Shown here: positions 44,334 to 53,046 of the stretch, one piece after another | Numbering within the stretch: the stretch's first letter is position 1 | Layout: each line of letters begins with the position of its first letter | Assembly (NCBI RefSeq): GCF_050337105.1 | Contig: NZ_JAKJSQ010000020.1 | Span: 1 to 58,310 of the forward strand | DNA from: Aliivibrio_A kagoshimensis | GTDB taxonomy: Bacteria > Pseudomonadota > Gammaproteobacteria > Enterobacterales > Vibrionaceae | Length of the DNA stretch: 58,310 bases | Direction: 5' to 3' | The notes under the pieces: generated by a model | Database searches by the model: none | The model's input: the letters and a program-made list of their open reading frames with translations, nothing else | What the model was told of the DNA's origin: nothing | Made by a program: the position numbers and the translations under genes

Positions 44334-44357
44334 TCGCGATAACAGGTTAAAAGGAGA

Positions 44358-44397
44358 TGGGCTCAATACGGTATATAACGTGTTGAGCCCATTTTTT
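44358..44397. terminator. Terminator between uvrD and rarD
   Basis: TGGGCTCAA pairs with TTGAGCCCA around a 16-base loop and is followed by TTTTTT. uvrD and rarD converge here. Confidence 0.9.
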
Positions 44398-44405
44398 ATG
44401 CGTTG

Positions 44406-45317
44406 TTACTGTTTACGACGACGAGCGCGATGTTGAATAGCATCAAAAATGAAGATAGCCAAAGCCCCCCAAATGAAACTAAAGGTGGTCATTTTATCGC
44501 TGGTAAACGCTTCGTTATAGATGGTAACTGCAAAGATGAACATGATACTAGGCCCAAGGTATTGGAAAAATCCTAGGGTCGAGAGCTTGAGTCGTGTTGC
44601 TGCACCAGTAAAGCAGAGTAGTGGAAGCGTGGTGACAATACCTGCCGAGACCAATAGAAGATTGAGAGAGGTACTATTGAGCGCTAGATTACTGGATGGA
44701 GAATTGGCAATAATCAGCAGATAGATCAATGCGAATGGTAACATCATTAGTGTTTCAATAAACAGACCCGCTTGGGCTGACAAATTGACTTTTTTTCGCA
44801 GCAGTCCATATAGACCAAAGCTGATGGCAAGCGCAAGAGCAATGGTGGGAACAGAGCCAAAAGTGACCACTTGAATGATCACACCAATGGTTGCAAAACT
44901 GACCGCAAGCCACTGTAATTTCGTGAGCCTCTCACCAAGAAATAACATTCCCAGCACTACATTTAATAGTGGATTAATGTAATAACCTAAGCTGGCATCA
45001 AGCAGGTGATTGCTGGTTGCAGCCCAGATAAAAATGAGCCAGTTAATACCAACGAGGGAGGAGGTGGCCGCAAGATAGAGCAACTTCTGCTTTGATTTAA
45101 TGGTCGTCGCAACGGCACGCCACCCTTTACTTAAAAAAAGTAGTCCAGCTAAAAAGAAAAATGACCAAATGACACGATGGCTTAGGATCTCTAAAGGAGA
45201 GACTTGGTCAATGGCTTTAAAGTAGATAGGGGCGATTCCCCACATCGTGTAGGCGCCAAGAGCAAGGAAGACCCCCTGTTTTGTCCGTTGCTGTTCATCA
45301 TTCATTATTGTGGACAC
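44406..45317 (-). CDS. rarD: EamA-type permease RarD
   Basis: A 303-residue membrane protein with ten hydrophobic segments, matching E. coli RarD very closely: GVFLALGAYTMWGIAP, LSHRVIWSFFF, DASLGYYINPLLNVVLGM, and LSTLGFFQYLGP. RarD is associated with chloramphenicol sensitivity in older work, but its natural substrate is not known. It is convergent with uvrD and divergent from recQ. Confidence 0.9.
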   Translation of the reverse strand: MSTIMNDEQQRTKQGVFLALGAYTMWGIAPIYFKAIDQVSPLEILSHRVIWSFFFLAGLLFLSKGWRAVATTIKSKQKLLYLAATSSLVGINWLIFIWAATSNHLLDASLGYYINPLLNVVLGMLFLGERLTKLQWLAVSFATIGVIIQVVTFGSVPTIALALAISFGLYGLLRKKVNLSAQAGLFIETLMMLPFALIYLLIIANSPSSNLALNSTSLNLLLVSAGIVTTLPLLCFTGAATRLKLSTLGFFQYLGPSIMFIFAVTIYNEAFTSDKMTTFSFIWGALAIFIFDAIQHRARRRKQ

Positions 45318-45453
45318 TTCTTAAATTATAAAATTGAAAGTTGCATGCAGTATAGAGATAGTTTCGAGGCACTCAAAGTTATTTAAAGCATTAACTTGGC
45401 GGTGGGGCATAAGGCAGTTAAAATAGCTGCCCTTTGAAAAATTGAGCTAATCC

Positions 45454-47289
45454 ATGTCATTGAGCAGTGCTGAAGAGTCCGTAATTTCACCATCTAGTAG
45501 TCAACAAATACTGCAAGATGTGTTTGGCTATCAGCAGTTTAGAACTGGTCAAGAGGAGGTGGTTACTGCTGCGATTGAAGGTCATGATAGCCTAGTTATT
45601 ATGCCGACTGGAGGAGGGAAGTCACTCTGTTATCAGATACCCGCCTTAGTATTAGAGGGGGTAACCTTAGTCATTTCTCCATTGATCTCGTTAATGAAGG
45701 ATCAAGTTGACCAATTAAAAGCCGATGGCGTCGCTGCAGAGTGTTTGAATTCGACTCAAAGTCGCGAGCAGCAAATCACCATTCTAAATCGTATGCATGC
45801 TGGTGGTTTAAAGCTGATTTACGTCTCTCCAGAAAGGGTGATGATGGGGGACTTTAGCGAGCGTTTACATGGTGTCAATCTCAGTATGATAGCGGTCGAT
45901 GAAGCACATTGTATCTCTCAATGGGGTCATGACTTTAGACCCGAATATGCCTCGTTAGGTCAGTTAAAACAGCGCTTCCCTCATGTCCCTGTGATGGCGC
46001 TAACCGCCACGGCAGACGATGCGACTCAAAAAGACATCTTATCAAGATTGTCTCTCAATGCGCCCCACATCTATTTAGGCAGTTTCGATCGCCCCAATAT
46101 TCGTTACACGTTGATTGAAAAACATAAACCGGTGACGCAAGTGGTCAAGTTTCTAGAAGGTCAGCGAGGGCAGTGCGGAATCATCTATTGTGGCAGTCGC
46201 AAGAAAGTCGAGATGGTGACCGAAAAGCTGTGTAACAATCACATTAAAGCGGCTTCATATCATGCCGGGTTAGATCATGATGAACGTGCGTATGTACAAG
46301 AAGCCTTTCAGCGCGATGATATTCAGATTGTGGTTGCCACTGTTGCTTTTGGTATGGGTATTAATAAACCTAACGTTCGTTTTGTCATGCATTTTGATAT
46401 ACCAAGAAATATTGAGTCTTACTATCAAGAGACAGGTCGCGCAGGTCGAGATGGATTGCCTGCTGAAGCAGTAATGCTATATGACCCTGCTGATATTGCC
46501 TGGTTACGACGTATGGTCGACGAGAAGAGTGAAGGGCCGCAAAAGAAAGTCGAGGAGCACAAATTAAGTGCGATGAGTGCGTTTGCAGAAGCGCAAACTT
46601 GCCGTAGACAAGTGTTACTTAACTATTTTGGAGAGTACCGTAAAGAGCCTTGTGGTAACTGTGATATCTGTTTAGACCCACCTAAGCGATTCGATGGTAC
46701 TCAAGCAGCGCAAAAGGCGCTGTCGTGTGTCTATCGTGTAAAGCAGAGCTTTGGTATTGGCTATGTGGTGGAAGTATTACGCGGAATGAAAAATATCCGA
46801 GTACGAGAAAATGGTCACGATAAGCTCTCCACCTATGGCATTGGTAAAGATCAGAGCCATGAGTATTGGGTCAGCATTATTCGACAGCTGATCCACAGTG
46901 GTTTTCTTAACCAAAACATCGTCCGTAGTTCAACGTTGCAGTTAACTGAAGAAGCTAGGCCAGTATTGCGTGGTGAAGTGCCATTGGAGTTGGCTGTACC
47001 GCGACTAGGTATTACTGCGAGAGAGTCAAAATCTGATCGCTTGTCGAATCGTAACTATGATAAAAAGTTGTTTGCTAAGTTAAGAAAACTCAGAAAATCG
47101 ATCGCTGATGAGAGTGACATTCCGCCTTATGTGGTTTTCAATGACGCGACATTAATCGATATGGCCGATATTTTACCCACATCATACGGTGAGATGTTAG
47201 CCGTAAGCGGAGTTGGTCAAGTGAAACTCGAAAAATACGCCGATCCTTTTTTGGATCTGATTCAAGAACACCTAACAGGGACGCAATAG
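45454..47289 (+). CDS. recQ: ATP-dependent DNA helicase RecQ
   Basis: RecQ is a 3'-5' helicase that prevents illegitimate recombination and starts RecF repair. The 611 residues show motif I MPTGGGKSLCYQ (about 51-62), DEAHCISQWGHDFRP (II and the RecQ loop), the zinc-binding cysteines CRRQVLLNYFGEYRKEPC and CDIC, a winged helix and an HRDC domain at the end (about 525-605). Length equals E. coli. A DUF3630 gene follows 7 bases after its stop. Confidence 0.97.
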   Translation: MSLSSAEESVISPSSSQQILQDVFGYQQFRTGQEEVVTAAIEGHDSLVIMPTGGGKSLCYQIPALVLEGVTLVISPLISLMKDQVDQLKADGVAAECLNSTQSREQQITILNRMHAGGLKLIYVSPERVMMGDFSERLHGVNLSMIAVDEAHCISQWGHDFRPEYASLGQLKQRFPHVPVMALTATADDATQKDILSRLSLNAPHIYLGSFDRPNIRYTLIEKHKPVTQVVKFLEGQRGQCGIIYCGSRKKVEMVTEKLCNNHIKAASYHAGLDHDERAYVQEAFQRDDIQIVVATVAFGMGINKPNVRFVMHFDIPRNIESYYQETGRAGRDGLPAEAVMLYDPADIAWLRRMVDEKSEGPQKKVEEHKLSAMSAFAEAQTCRRQVLLNYFGEYRKEPCGNCDICLDPPKRFDGTQAAQKALSCVYRVKQSFGIGYVVEVLRGMKNIRVRENGHDKLSTYGIGKDQSHEYWVSIIRQLIHSGFLNQNIVRSSTLQLTEEARPVLRGEVPLELAVPRLGITARESKSDRLSNRNYDKKLFAKLRKLRKSIADESDIPPYVVFNDATLIDMADILPTSYGEMLAVSGVGQVKLEKYADPFLDLIQEHLTGTQ

Positions 47290-47296
47290 GGTAGTG

Positions 47297-47599
47297 ATGA
47301 GTAAATTTGGTTTACATGAGTACATTGTTGAGACGAACCGCATTATTTTAGTGGCACCAGATTTTGATTTTGATTCATTTCCTGATGTTGGTGAGCAGTT
47401 ACTTACTCTGTTGAGTGCGACTGTGATAGAGAAGCAGGTGGATGCTGATCTGCATAGTTGGATTATCGATTTTGAAGGATGCCAGTTAATCGTAAAAGCG
47501 GAGCACTACTCAGGAACGGTCTGGATTGAAAGCTTAGGAAAAAATGAGAGCCGAGAAGAGATGGAGTTCATCGCCACACTATTGAGAAATCAGTCGTAA
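47297..47599 (+). CDS. DUF3630 family protein
   Basis: A 100-residue acidic protein of the DUF3630 type (EYIVETNRIILVAPDFDFDSFP; then EGCQLIVKAEHYSGTVWIES). I know no function for it. In vibrios such a gene usually follows recQ; here the ATG at 47297 (GTG at 47294 is the alternative) is 7 bases after the recQ stop, so it is probably co-transcribed. No signal peptide or membrane segment is present. The fold looks like an alpha/beta small domain. Confidence 0.8.
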   Translation: MSKFGLHEYIVETNRIILVAPDFDFDSFPDVGEQLLTLLSATVIEKQVDADLHSWIIDFEGCQLIVKAEHYSGTVWIESLGKNESREEMEFIATLLRNQS

Positions 47600-47716
47600 A
47601 CTAGCCAATCGATTGCGTGAAATTTAATCGAATAGTCAGTTGCGCAACAACAAGGTTTCTGTATAATCGCCAACCTCATGTAGCTGGTGCATAAAAAATC
47701 GGCTATGACTAATTAT

Positions 47717-47747
47717 TTGGGTTCCCTCGCCCCCAATGACAAAAAGG
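47717..47747 (+). promoter_or_regulatory. Candidate preQ1-I riboswitch upstream of yhhQ
   Basis: TTGGG (47717-47721) can pair with CCCAA (47732-47736) across a 10-base loop that starts TTCC, and the 3' tail is TGACAAAAAGG. This is the layout of the small class I preQ1 aptamer: a GC-rich stem, an A-rich tail, and a tail that carries the ribosome binding site (AAGG) and can pair back with the loop. It stands just before a gene for a queuosine-precursor transporter, which is a known target. The element is short, so chance is possible. Confidence 0.6.
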
Positions 47748-47754
47748 TACTGTT

Positions 47755-48426
47755 ATGAGTACGTTTACGCCTGAACAAAAGCAAAAAGCACTTCTTCTGT
47801 TAGTGTCATTTCACCTGATCATCATTGCATCGAGTAACTATTTAGTTCAAATTCCCTTTACTGTGTTTGGTTTTCATACCACATGGGGCGCCTTTACCTT
47901 TCCATTTATCTTTTTAGCGACGGATTTAACGGTAAGAATTTATGGTGCTGCAATGGCTAGAAAGATCATCTTCTTTGTTATGCTGCCTGCATTGGTAGTC
48001 TCTTATTTACTCTCAGTGATCTTCTTTGAAGGCCAGTATCAAGGGTTATCTCACCTTACTGAATTCAACATGTTTGTCGCCAGAATTGCGATTGCGAGCT
48101 TTATGGCTTACTTACTTGGACAGATATTAGATGTGCATGTTTTTAATCGCTTACGTCAAACTAAAAAGTGGTGGGTGGCACCAACATGTTCAACACTGAT
48201 TGGTAATGCTTTGGATACATTAGCCTTTTTTGCCATTGCTTTCTATCAGAGCTCCGATCCGTTTATGGCAGCTAACTGGACTGAAATTGCATTGGTTGAT
48301 TACAGCTTTAAGTTAATCATCAGTCTAGGGTTGTTTGTACCAATCTACGGTGTGTTGCTTAACTATTTAGTTAATAAGTTAACGGTCGTTAATGGCAGTG
48401 GCTTTGCGAAAGAGTTGAAGATTTAG
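47755..48426 (+). CDS. yhhQ: Queuosine precursor transporter YhhQ
   Basis: A 223-residue inner-membrane protein (COG1738/YhhQ family) with six hydrophobic segments. It imports 7-cyano- and 7-aminomethyl-7-deazaguanine, the precursors of the tRNA base queuosine. Typical segments are FTFPFIFLATDLTVRIYGAAMARK, GQILDVHVFNRLR and STLIGNALDTLAFFAIAF. The ATG follows the AAAAAGG of the candidate preQ1 riboswitch. A strong terminator follows its stop. Confidence 0.92.
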   Translation: MSTFTPEQKQKALLLLVSFHLIIIASSNYLVQIPFTVFGFHTTWGAFTFPFIFLATDLTVRIYGAAMARKIIFFVMLPALVVSYLLSVIFFEGQYQGLSHLTEFNMFVARIAIASFMAYLLGQILDVHVFNRLRQTKKWWVAPTCSTLIGNALDTLAFFAIAFYQSSDPFMAANWTEIALVDYSFKLIISLGLFVPIYGVLLNYLVNKLTVVNGSGFAKELKI

Positions 48427-48446
48427 CCGTAATAAACCGCAATAAA

Positions 48447-48482
48447 AAAAAGAGTTAAGCTTATCGCTTAACTCTTTTTTTT
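48447..48482 (+). terminator. Terminator after yhhQ
   Basis: AAAAAGAGTTAAGC pairs with GCTTAACTCTTTTT around a short TTATC loop, with a following T run. It separates yhhQ from the RyhB gene. Confidence 0.95.
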
Positions 48483-48522
48483 CTTTTCGAATAGATTGTT
48501 GAGAATATTTATCATTTAGATG

Positions 48523-48551
48523 TTGCAATTTAAATGAGAATGGTTATTATT
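48523..48551 (+). promoter_or_regulatory. RyhB promoter with Fur box
   Basis: The sequence TTGCAA (48523-48528) and TATTAT (48545-48550), 16 bases apart, form a plausible -35/-10 pair. AATGAGAATGGTTATTA overlaps the -10 box and has the pattern of a Fur box (NAT-NAT repeats, GAGAAT and ATTATT). Fur with iron would block RyhB transcription. Confidence 0.75.
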
Positions 48552-48556
48552 AACTC

Positions 48557-48724
48557 GTCTTAGGGAAACAGAGCAGTAATCTGATTACTGGTGATTGTTT
48601 GTTTTAGACACGACATTGCTCACATTGCTTCCAGTGTAATCAGCTATTCACAAAGTGATTATTATGACAAATCACTTCGTAACATTTTGCTGGGCGACAT
48701 CTTATTAAGATGTCGCTTTTTTTT
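48557..48724 (+). ncRNA. ryhB: RyhB iron-responsive small RNA
   Basis: The core GACATTGCTCACATTGCTTC (at about 48612-48633, with ACAC before it) is identical to the conserved seed of enterobacterial RyhB. The element begins near TCGTCTTAGGG and ends in an intrinsic terminator: GCGACATCTT and AAGATGTCGC (48694-48716), then a T run. About 168 nt, longer than the 90-nt E. coli RNA, as in vibrios. A Fur box overlaps its promoter. RyhB, with Hfq, lowers the levels of non-essential iron-protein mRNAs. The 5' end is inferred from the promoter. Confidence 0.93.
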
Positions 48725-48744
48725 ATCTGAATATTGGGGTGATA

Positions 48745-49383
48745 TTAACGGCTTTTAATATAAGCAATCATATCTTCAATCGTTAACACTGGCATGTCAT
48801 GTTTTTGGCCAAACGTAACAACTTCAGGTAGGCGAGCCATGCTGCCATCTGGGTTAGACAACTCACAAAGTACACCGTAAGGTTTCAAACCAGCTAGCTT
48901 CATCAGATCAATGGTTGCTTCAGTGTGGCCTTGACGACCAAGAACGCCATCTTTATGTGCTTTTAATGGAAATACATGGCCTGGGCGTGATAGATCACTG
49001 GGTTTTGCATTATCAGCAGTTGCAGCTTTCACCGTAGTGACTCGGTCTGCCGCAGAAACGCCAGTAGTTACCCCTTTAGCGGCTTCAATTGTGACCGTAA
49101 AGCCCGTTTGATTCGCACTGGTGTTATTATCTACCATCATTGGTAGTTCAAGTTGATTAACACGCTCTTCAGGTAAACAAACACAAACAATGCCAGAACA
49201 TTCTCTGATCATAAGTGCCATCTGTTCAGTTGTAAGATGTTCCGCTGAATAGATAATATCGCCTTCATTCTCACGATTTTCATCATCAAGAACGAGAACG
49301 CCATTGCCTTTTTTAAGCGCAGTAAGTGCCGCTTCAACGCGTTGGATTGGTGTGCCAAAAGAGGCTAATAAAGACTGATTCAT
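48745..49383 (-). CDS. ribB: 3,4-dihydroxy-2-butanone 4-phosphate synthase RibB
   Basis: RibB makes the four-carbon unit of riboflavin from ribulose 5-phosphate. The 212-residue protein has DDENRENEGDIIYSAE with the metal-binding Glu, DRVTTVKAA, RPGHVFPL and GHTEATIDLMKLAG. It is the stand-alone form without a GTP cyclohydrolase II domain. It is controlled by an FMN riboswitch on the same strand upstream. It converges with RyhB, 20 bases away, so read-through from RyhB could meet the ribB 3' end. Confidence 0.97.
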   Translation of the reverse strand: MNQSLLASFGTPIQRVEAALTALKKGNGVLVLDDENRENEGDIIYSAEHLTTEQMALMIRECSGIVCVCLPEERVNQLELPMMVDNNTSANQTGFTVTIEAAKGVTTGVSAADRVTTVKAATADNAKPSDLSRPGHVFPLKAHKDGVLGRQGHTEATIDLMKLAGLKPYGVLCELSNPDGSMARLPEVVTFGQKHDMPVLTIEDMIAYIKSR

Positions 49384-49481
49384 GGTATAACTCCAAAATT
49401 AAATTTCGACCAGAATCAGGGCTTTTTTTAGATAAGGGAAACCCACAAAGACCATCCAATGATGGCTTGCGCTAAATTTAT

Positions 49482-49644
49482 CCTCTTCCATCCGGACTGT
49501 AACCGTCGGCTCTGGAATTTAACCAGATCTGCTGACCTTTATTTAATCTCTAAGGAGAGTTTGAACAAAGCGCTCGCGGGCTCTCTACTACTGTAAGTAC
49601 AGTTAATAAATTACCGCCGGTGGGGAGTTTCGCCCCGCCCTGAG
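49482..49644 (-). promoter_or_regulatory. FMN riboswitch (RFN element) of ribB
   Basis: On the minus strand it reads TTCTCAGGGCGGGGCGAAA, CTCCCCACCGGCGGTAA, GAGCCCGCGAGCG, AGATCTGGT, CCAGAGCCGACGGT and CAGTCCGGATGGAAGAG. All are hallmarks of the FMN aptamer. It begins about 260 and ends about 99 bases before the ribB start. FMN binding should reduce ribB expression. Confidence 0.97.
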
Positions 49645-49731
49645 AATTCGTAGTAAGAATAAAGAAATACGATTATGAATTCAATATCAAACGCGAAAAT
49701 TGTCGAAGTGGATATTTCTGACATGAAATTG

Positions 49732-49882
49732 TTTTCCACAGAGATCGATCATATTAGGATCTTGTGATGATCATTGGTGGTGCATTTAAGTTCATGATAA
49801 ATATGACTTATACTTATTAGTAATGAAGGGTGGTCTACATGAAAAAAATAGAATGAAATAATTACAAACAGAGTTATCCACA
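49732..49882. other. DnaA-box and GATC cluster upstream of polA
   Basis: A perfect DnaA box TTATCCACA (49874-49882) sits in the string CAGAGTTATCCACA, identical to the R4 box surroundings of E. coli oriC. TTTTCCACA (49732-49740) is one mismatch off. Four GATC (Dam) sites occur at 49743, 49747, 49758 and 49769. This lies between the ribB leader and polA. It may regulate polA or bind DnaA/SeqA; it is too small to be a normal origin. The rest of the 49645-49994 gap shows nothing else clear. Confidence 0.55.
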
Positions 49883-49994
49883 ATTTAAGGCTCGCAAAAA
49901 CGGAATTGATTGATGAAGATTGTGAATATCAGTTAACAGGAGCCGTTTGGCATGGCATCCTTACTCATCGCTTTTTACTGGATACAAAAAGACA

Positions 49995-52769
49995 ATGGCA
50001 AGCATACCTGAAAAACCACTTATTTTAATCGATGGCTCATCTTATCTATTTCGCGCCTTTCATGCGGCACCTAACTTCAGTAATGGTGACGGAGAACCAA
50101 CCGGTGCAATTTTTGGTGTTATCAATATGCTCAGGAGCCTGCTAAAACAGGTATCTACTGAGCGAATTGCTGTGATATTCGATGCCAAAGGAAAAACGTT
50201 TCGAAATGATATGTATCCAGAATATAAAGCCAATAGGCCACCAATGCCAGACGAGCTGCGATCTCAAATTGCACCGTTGCATGACATTATCAGAGCAATG
50301 GGCTTACCATTAATCTCTATTTCGGGTGTAGAGGCTGATGATGTCATTGGAACGTTAGCCACTCAAGCCTCAAAGCTTGGTATGCCAGTACTCATCAGTA
50401 CGGGTGATAAAGATATGGCGCAGCTGGTTGACGAAAATGTCACTTTAATTAACACCATGACAAACTTGGTTATGGATCCTGAGGGCGTGGTTGAAAAATT
50501 TGGTATCCCACCTGAGCTAATTATCGATTATCTTGCGTTGATGGGGGATAAATCTGACAACATTCCAGGGGTGCCTGGAGTGGGGGATAAAACAGCTAAA
50601 GCATTGCTACAAGGTATTGGTTCTATTCAGTCCTTGTATGACAATTTGGACGACATCGCTCCATTAGGTTTCCGCGGCTCAAAAACCATGGCGACAAAAT
50701 TGGTCGATAATAAAGAGAGTGCGTTGCTCTCTTATGAGTTAGCTACCATTAAGCTGGATGTTGATTTAGAAGTTGGTCCTGAAGCGTTAGTGAAATCTGA
50801 TCCGAATACTGATGAGCTGATCCAGTGGTTTGGTAAGTTGAACTTCAAACGTTGGTTATCTGAACTGCTTGACGGTGGTGATGGAAAAATCATTTCTGAT
50901 GAAGAAAGTGCGCAGCCAAGAAACGTTGAAGAGCCAACCGTTGCTGCTGTCATTGACCGTACCGGTTATGAAACCGTATTGGATCAAGCGAGCTTTATCG
51001 CATGGTTAGATAAATTAAACAGTGCCGAGGTGGCGGCGTTTGATACTGAAACTGATGGTTTGGATTACATGACCGCCAATCTTGTTGGGTTATCTTTCTC
51101 TGTAGAAGAGGGTAAGGCTGCTTACGTTCCAGTTGCACATGACTACCTTGATGCTCCTGAGCAGCTCAGTCGAGAGTGGGTGCTTGAGCAAATGACGCCT
51201 TATCTTGAAGATTCAACTAAAGTTAAGGTTGGACAGAATTTAAAGTTTGATGCCAGCATATTGGCCCGTTATGGCATTGAGATGAAAGGCATTAAATTTG
51301 ATACCATGCTTGAGTCTTATGTTTATAACAGTGTGGCAGGTCGCCATGATATGGACAGTCTTGCCCTTCGATATCTGAAACACTCGACGATTACCTTTGA
51401 AGAGATAGCAGGCAAGGGTAAGAAGCAGCTTACTTTTAATCAAATTGATTTAGAGCAAGCTGGACCATATGCTGCTGAAGATGCCGATGTGACATTGCGC
51501 TTACACCATACTCTGAATAAAAAGATCATCGCAGATGAAAAGCTGAAATCGGTTTATGAAGAGATTGAGATGCCTTTAGTGCCTGTTCTGTCTCGAATTG
51601 AACGAACTGGTGTATTTATTGATGACATGATGTTATCTGCACAATCTGTTGAAATCTCACAACGTTTAGATGAGTTACAAAAACAGGCGTTTGAGGTGGC
51701 AGAGCAAGAATTTAACTTAAGCTCACCAAAACAGCTGCAAGCGATCTTATTTGAAAAAATGGGATTACCTGTTATTAAGAAAACGCCTTCAGGTGCTCCT
51801 TCAACCAATGAAGAGGTGTTGCAAGAGCTAGCGTTAGATTATCCACTGCCTAAATTGATTCTGGAACATCGTGGTCTTGCTAAATTAAAGTCAACTTATA
51901 CCGATAAGTTGCCAAAAATGATCAATGCGGCCACTGGCAGAGTACATACCTCTTATCATCAAGCGGTAACCGCAACCGGACGACTGTCCTCAACCGATCC
52001 AAACCTGCAAAATATTCCGGTTAGAAACGAACAAGGGCGTCGAATTCGTCAAGCATTCGTTGCGCCACACGGTTGGAAAATATTGGCGGTTGATTACTCT
52101 CAAATTGAATTGCGAATTATGGCGCACCTCTCTGGAGATAAAGCGTTACTCGATGCGTTTGCACAGGGGAAAGATATTCACTCAGCGACAGCCGCTGAGG
52201 TGATGGGAGTCGATATCTCTGAAGTAACCACAGAGCAAAGACGTCGTGCGAAAGCGATTAACTTCGGTTTGATCTATGGCATGAGTGCGTTTGGGTTAGC
52301 CAAACAGATAGGTATCGGTCGTAATGAGGCGCAGGAATATATGGATCTCTATTTTGAGCGTTATCCTGGTGTACTGCAGTATATGGAGGAAACTCGTTTA
52401 AAAGCTTCAGAGCAAGGCTATGTTGAAACTCTGTTTGGTCGACGTTTACACCTTCCTGATATCAAAGCCAGTAATGGAATGCGTCGTAAAGCGGCAGAGC
52501 GAGCGGCCATAAATGCTCCAATGCAAGGTACGGCGGCTGACATCATTAAAAAAGCGATGTTGGTTGTTGACCAGTGGATTGAAGCCGAAGGTAAGGGACG
52601 AGTGAGACTATTAATGCAAGTTCACGATGAATTGGTATTGGAAGTTGAAGCATCTGAACTTGCTGAAATTGAAGTTAAAATTCAGCAGTTAATGGAGGGT
52701 GCTGCTTCCATCGATGTGCCACTTATTGCTGAGGCAGGAAGTGGAGACAACTGGGACCAAGCCCACTAA
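49995..52769 (+). CDS. polA: DNA polymerase I
   Basis: PolA replaces RNA primers and repairs gaps. The start is ATG 49995 (MASIPEKPLILIDGSSYLFRAFHA), since the E. coli protein begins the same way; an upstream in-frame start at 49947 is rejected. The 924 residues have three domains: 5'-3' exonuclease (1-300, YEADDVIGT-like VEADDVIGTLA, GDKDMAQLV, GVPGVGDKTA), active 3'-5' exonuclease (FDTETDGLDYM with its acidic residues), and polymerase with VDYSQIELRIMAH, RRRAKAINFGLIYGMS and MQVHDELVLEV. A terminator and Spot 42 follow, as in E. coli. Confidence 0.97.
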   Translation: MASIPEKPLILIDGSSYLFRAFHAAPNFSNGDGEPTGAIFGVINMLRSLLKQVSTERIAVIFDAKGKTFRNDMYPEYKANRPPMPDELRSQIAPLHDIIRAMGLPLISISGVEADDVIGTLATQASKLGMPVLISTGDKDMAQLVDENVTLINTMTNLVMDPEGVVEKFGIPPELIIDYLALMGDKSDNIPGVPGVGDKTAKALLQGIGSIQSLYDNLDDIAPLGFRGSKTMATKLVDNKESALLSYELATIKLDVDLEVGPEALVKSDPNTDELIQWFGKLNFKRWLSELLDGGDGKIISDEESAQPRNVEEPTVAAVIDRTGYETVLDQASFIAWLDKLNSAEVAAFDTETDGLDYMTANLVGLSFSVEEGKAAYVPVAHDYLDAPEQLSREWVLEQMTPYLEDSTKVKVGQNLKFDASILARYGIEMKGIKFDTMLESYVYNSVAGRHDMDSLALRYLKHSTITFEEIAGKGKKQLTFNQIDLEQAGPYAAEDADVTLRLHHTLNKKIIADEKLKSVYEEIEMPLVPVLSRIERTGVFIDDMMLSAQSVEISQRLDELQKQAFEVAEQEFNLSSPKQLQAILFEKMGLPVIKKTPSGAPSTNEEVLQELALDYPLPKLILEHRGLAKLKSTYTDKLPKMINAATGRVHTSYHQAVTATGRLSSTDPNLQNIPVRNEQGRRIRQAFVAPHGWKILAVDYSQIELRIMAHLSGDKALLDAFAQGKDIHSATAAEVMGVDISEVTTEQRRRAKAINFGLIYGMSAFGLAKQIGIGRNEAQEYMDLYFERYPGVLQYMEETRLKASEQGYVETLFGRRLHLPDIKASNGMRRKAAERAAINAPMQGTAADIIKKAMLVVDQWIEAEGKGRVRLLMQVHDELVLEVEASELAEIEVKIQQLMEGAASIDVPLIAEAGSGDNWDQAH

Positions 52770-52798
52770 GTTGGAGCAATAGGCCAAGATGAAAAGTA

Positions 52799-52826
52799 GA
52801 GCCAGCGCACGCGCTGGCTTTTTTTT
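52799..52826 (+). terminator. Terminator after polA
   Basis: GCCAGCG pairs with CGCTGGC around CACG, followed by TTTTTTTT. A clear intrinsic terminator. Confidence 0.95.
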
Positions 52827-52939
52827 GTCAAAAATAAAGTCATGATAAGTACGGGACTTGTGTATTTTACTTTCATATTACGTAAATTAATTACATATAT
52901 TGCTTTGGTTTTAGCATGGATTAGGGTATATTTGTCGCT

Positions 52940-53046
52940 GTAGGGTACAAGTGTAAAGATGTTCTATCTTTCAGACTTTTTGCTTCACGTTATTGGATTT
53001 GGCTATTATTGCCGCCCTGATCAGTTTTCTGGTCGGGGCATTTTTT
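52940..53046 (+). ncRNA. spf: Spot 42 small RNA
   Basis: The RNA begins GTAGGGTACA and holds AAGATGTTCTATCTTTCAGA and CGGATTTGGCT-like TTGGATTTGGCTATT, matching E. coli Spot 42. It ends with a GC-rich hairpin (GCCGCCCTGATCAG and CTGGTCGGGGC) and a T run. Its length (about 107 nt) and place after polA are as in E. coli. The promoter TTGGTT (52905) to TATATT (52927) is 16 bases apart. Spot 42 works with Hfq to repress genes for secondary carbon sources; CRP usually represses it. Confidence 0.95.
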
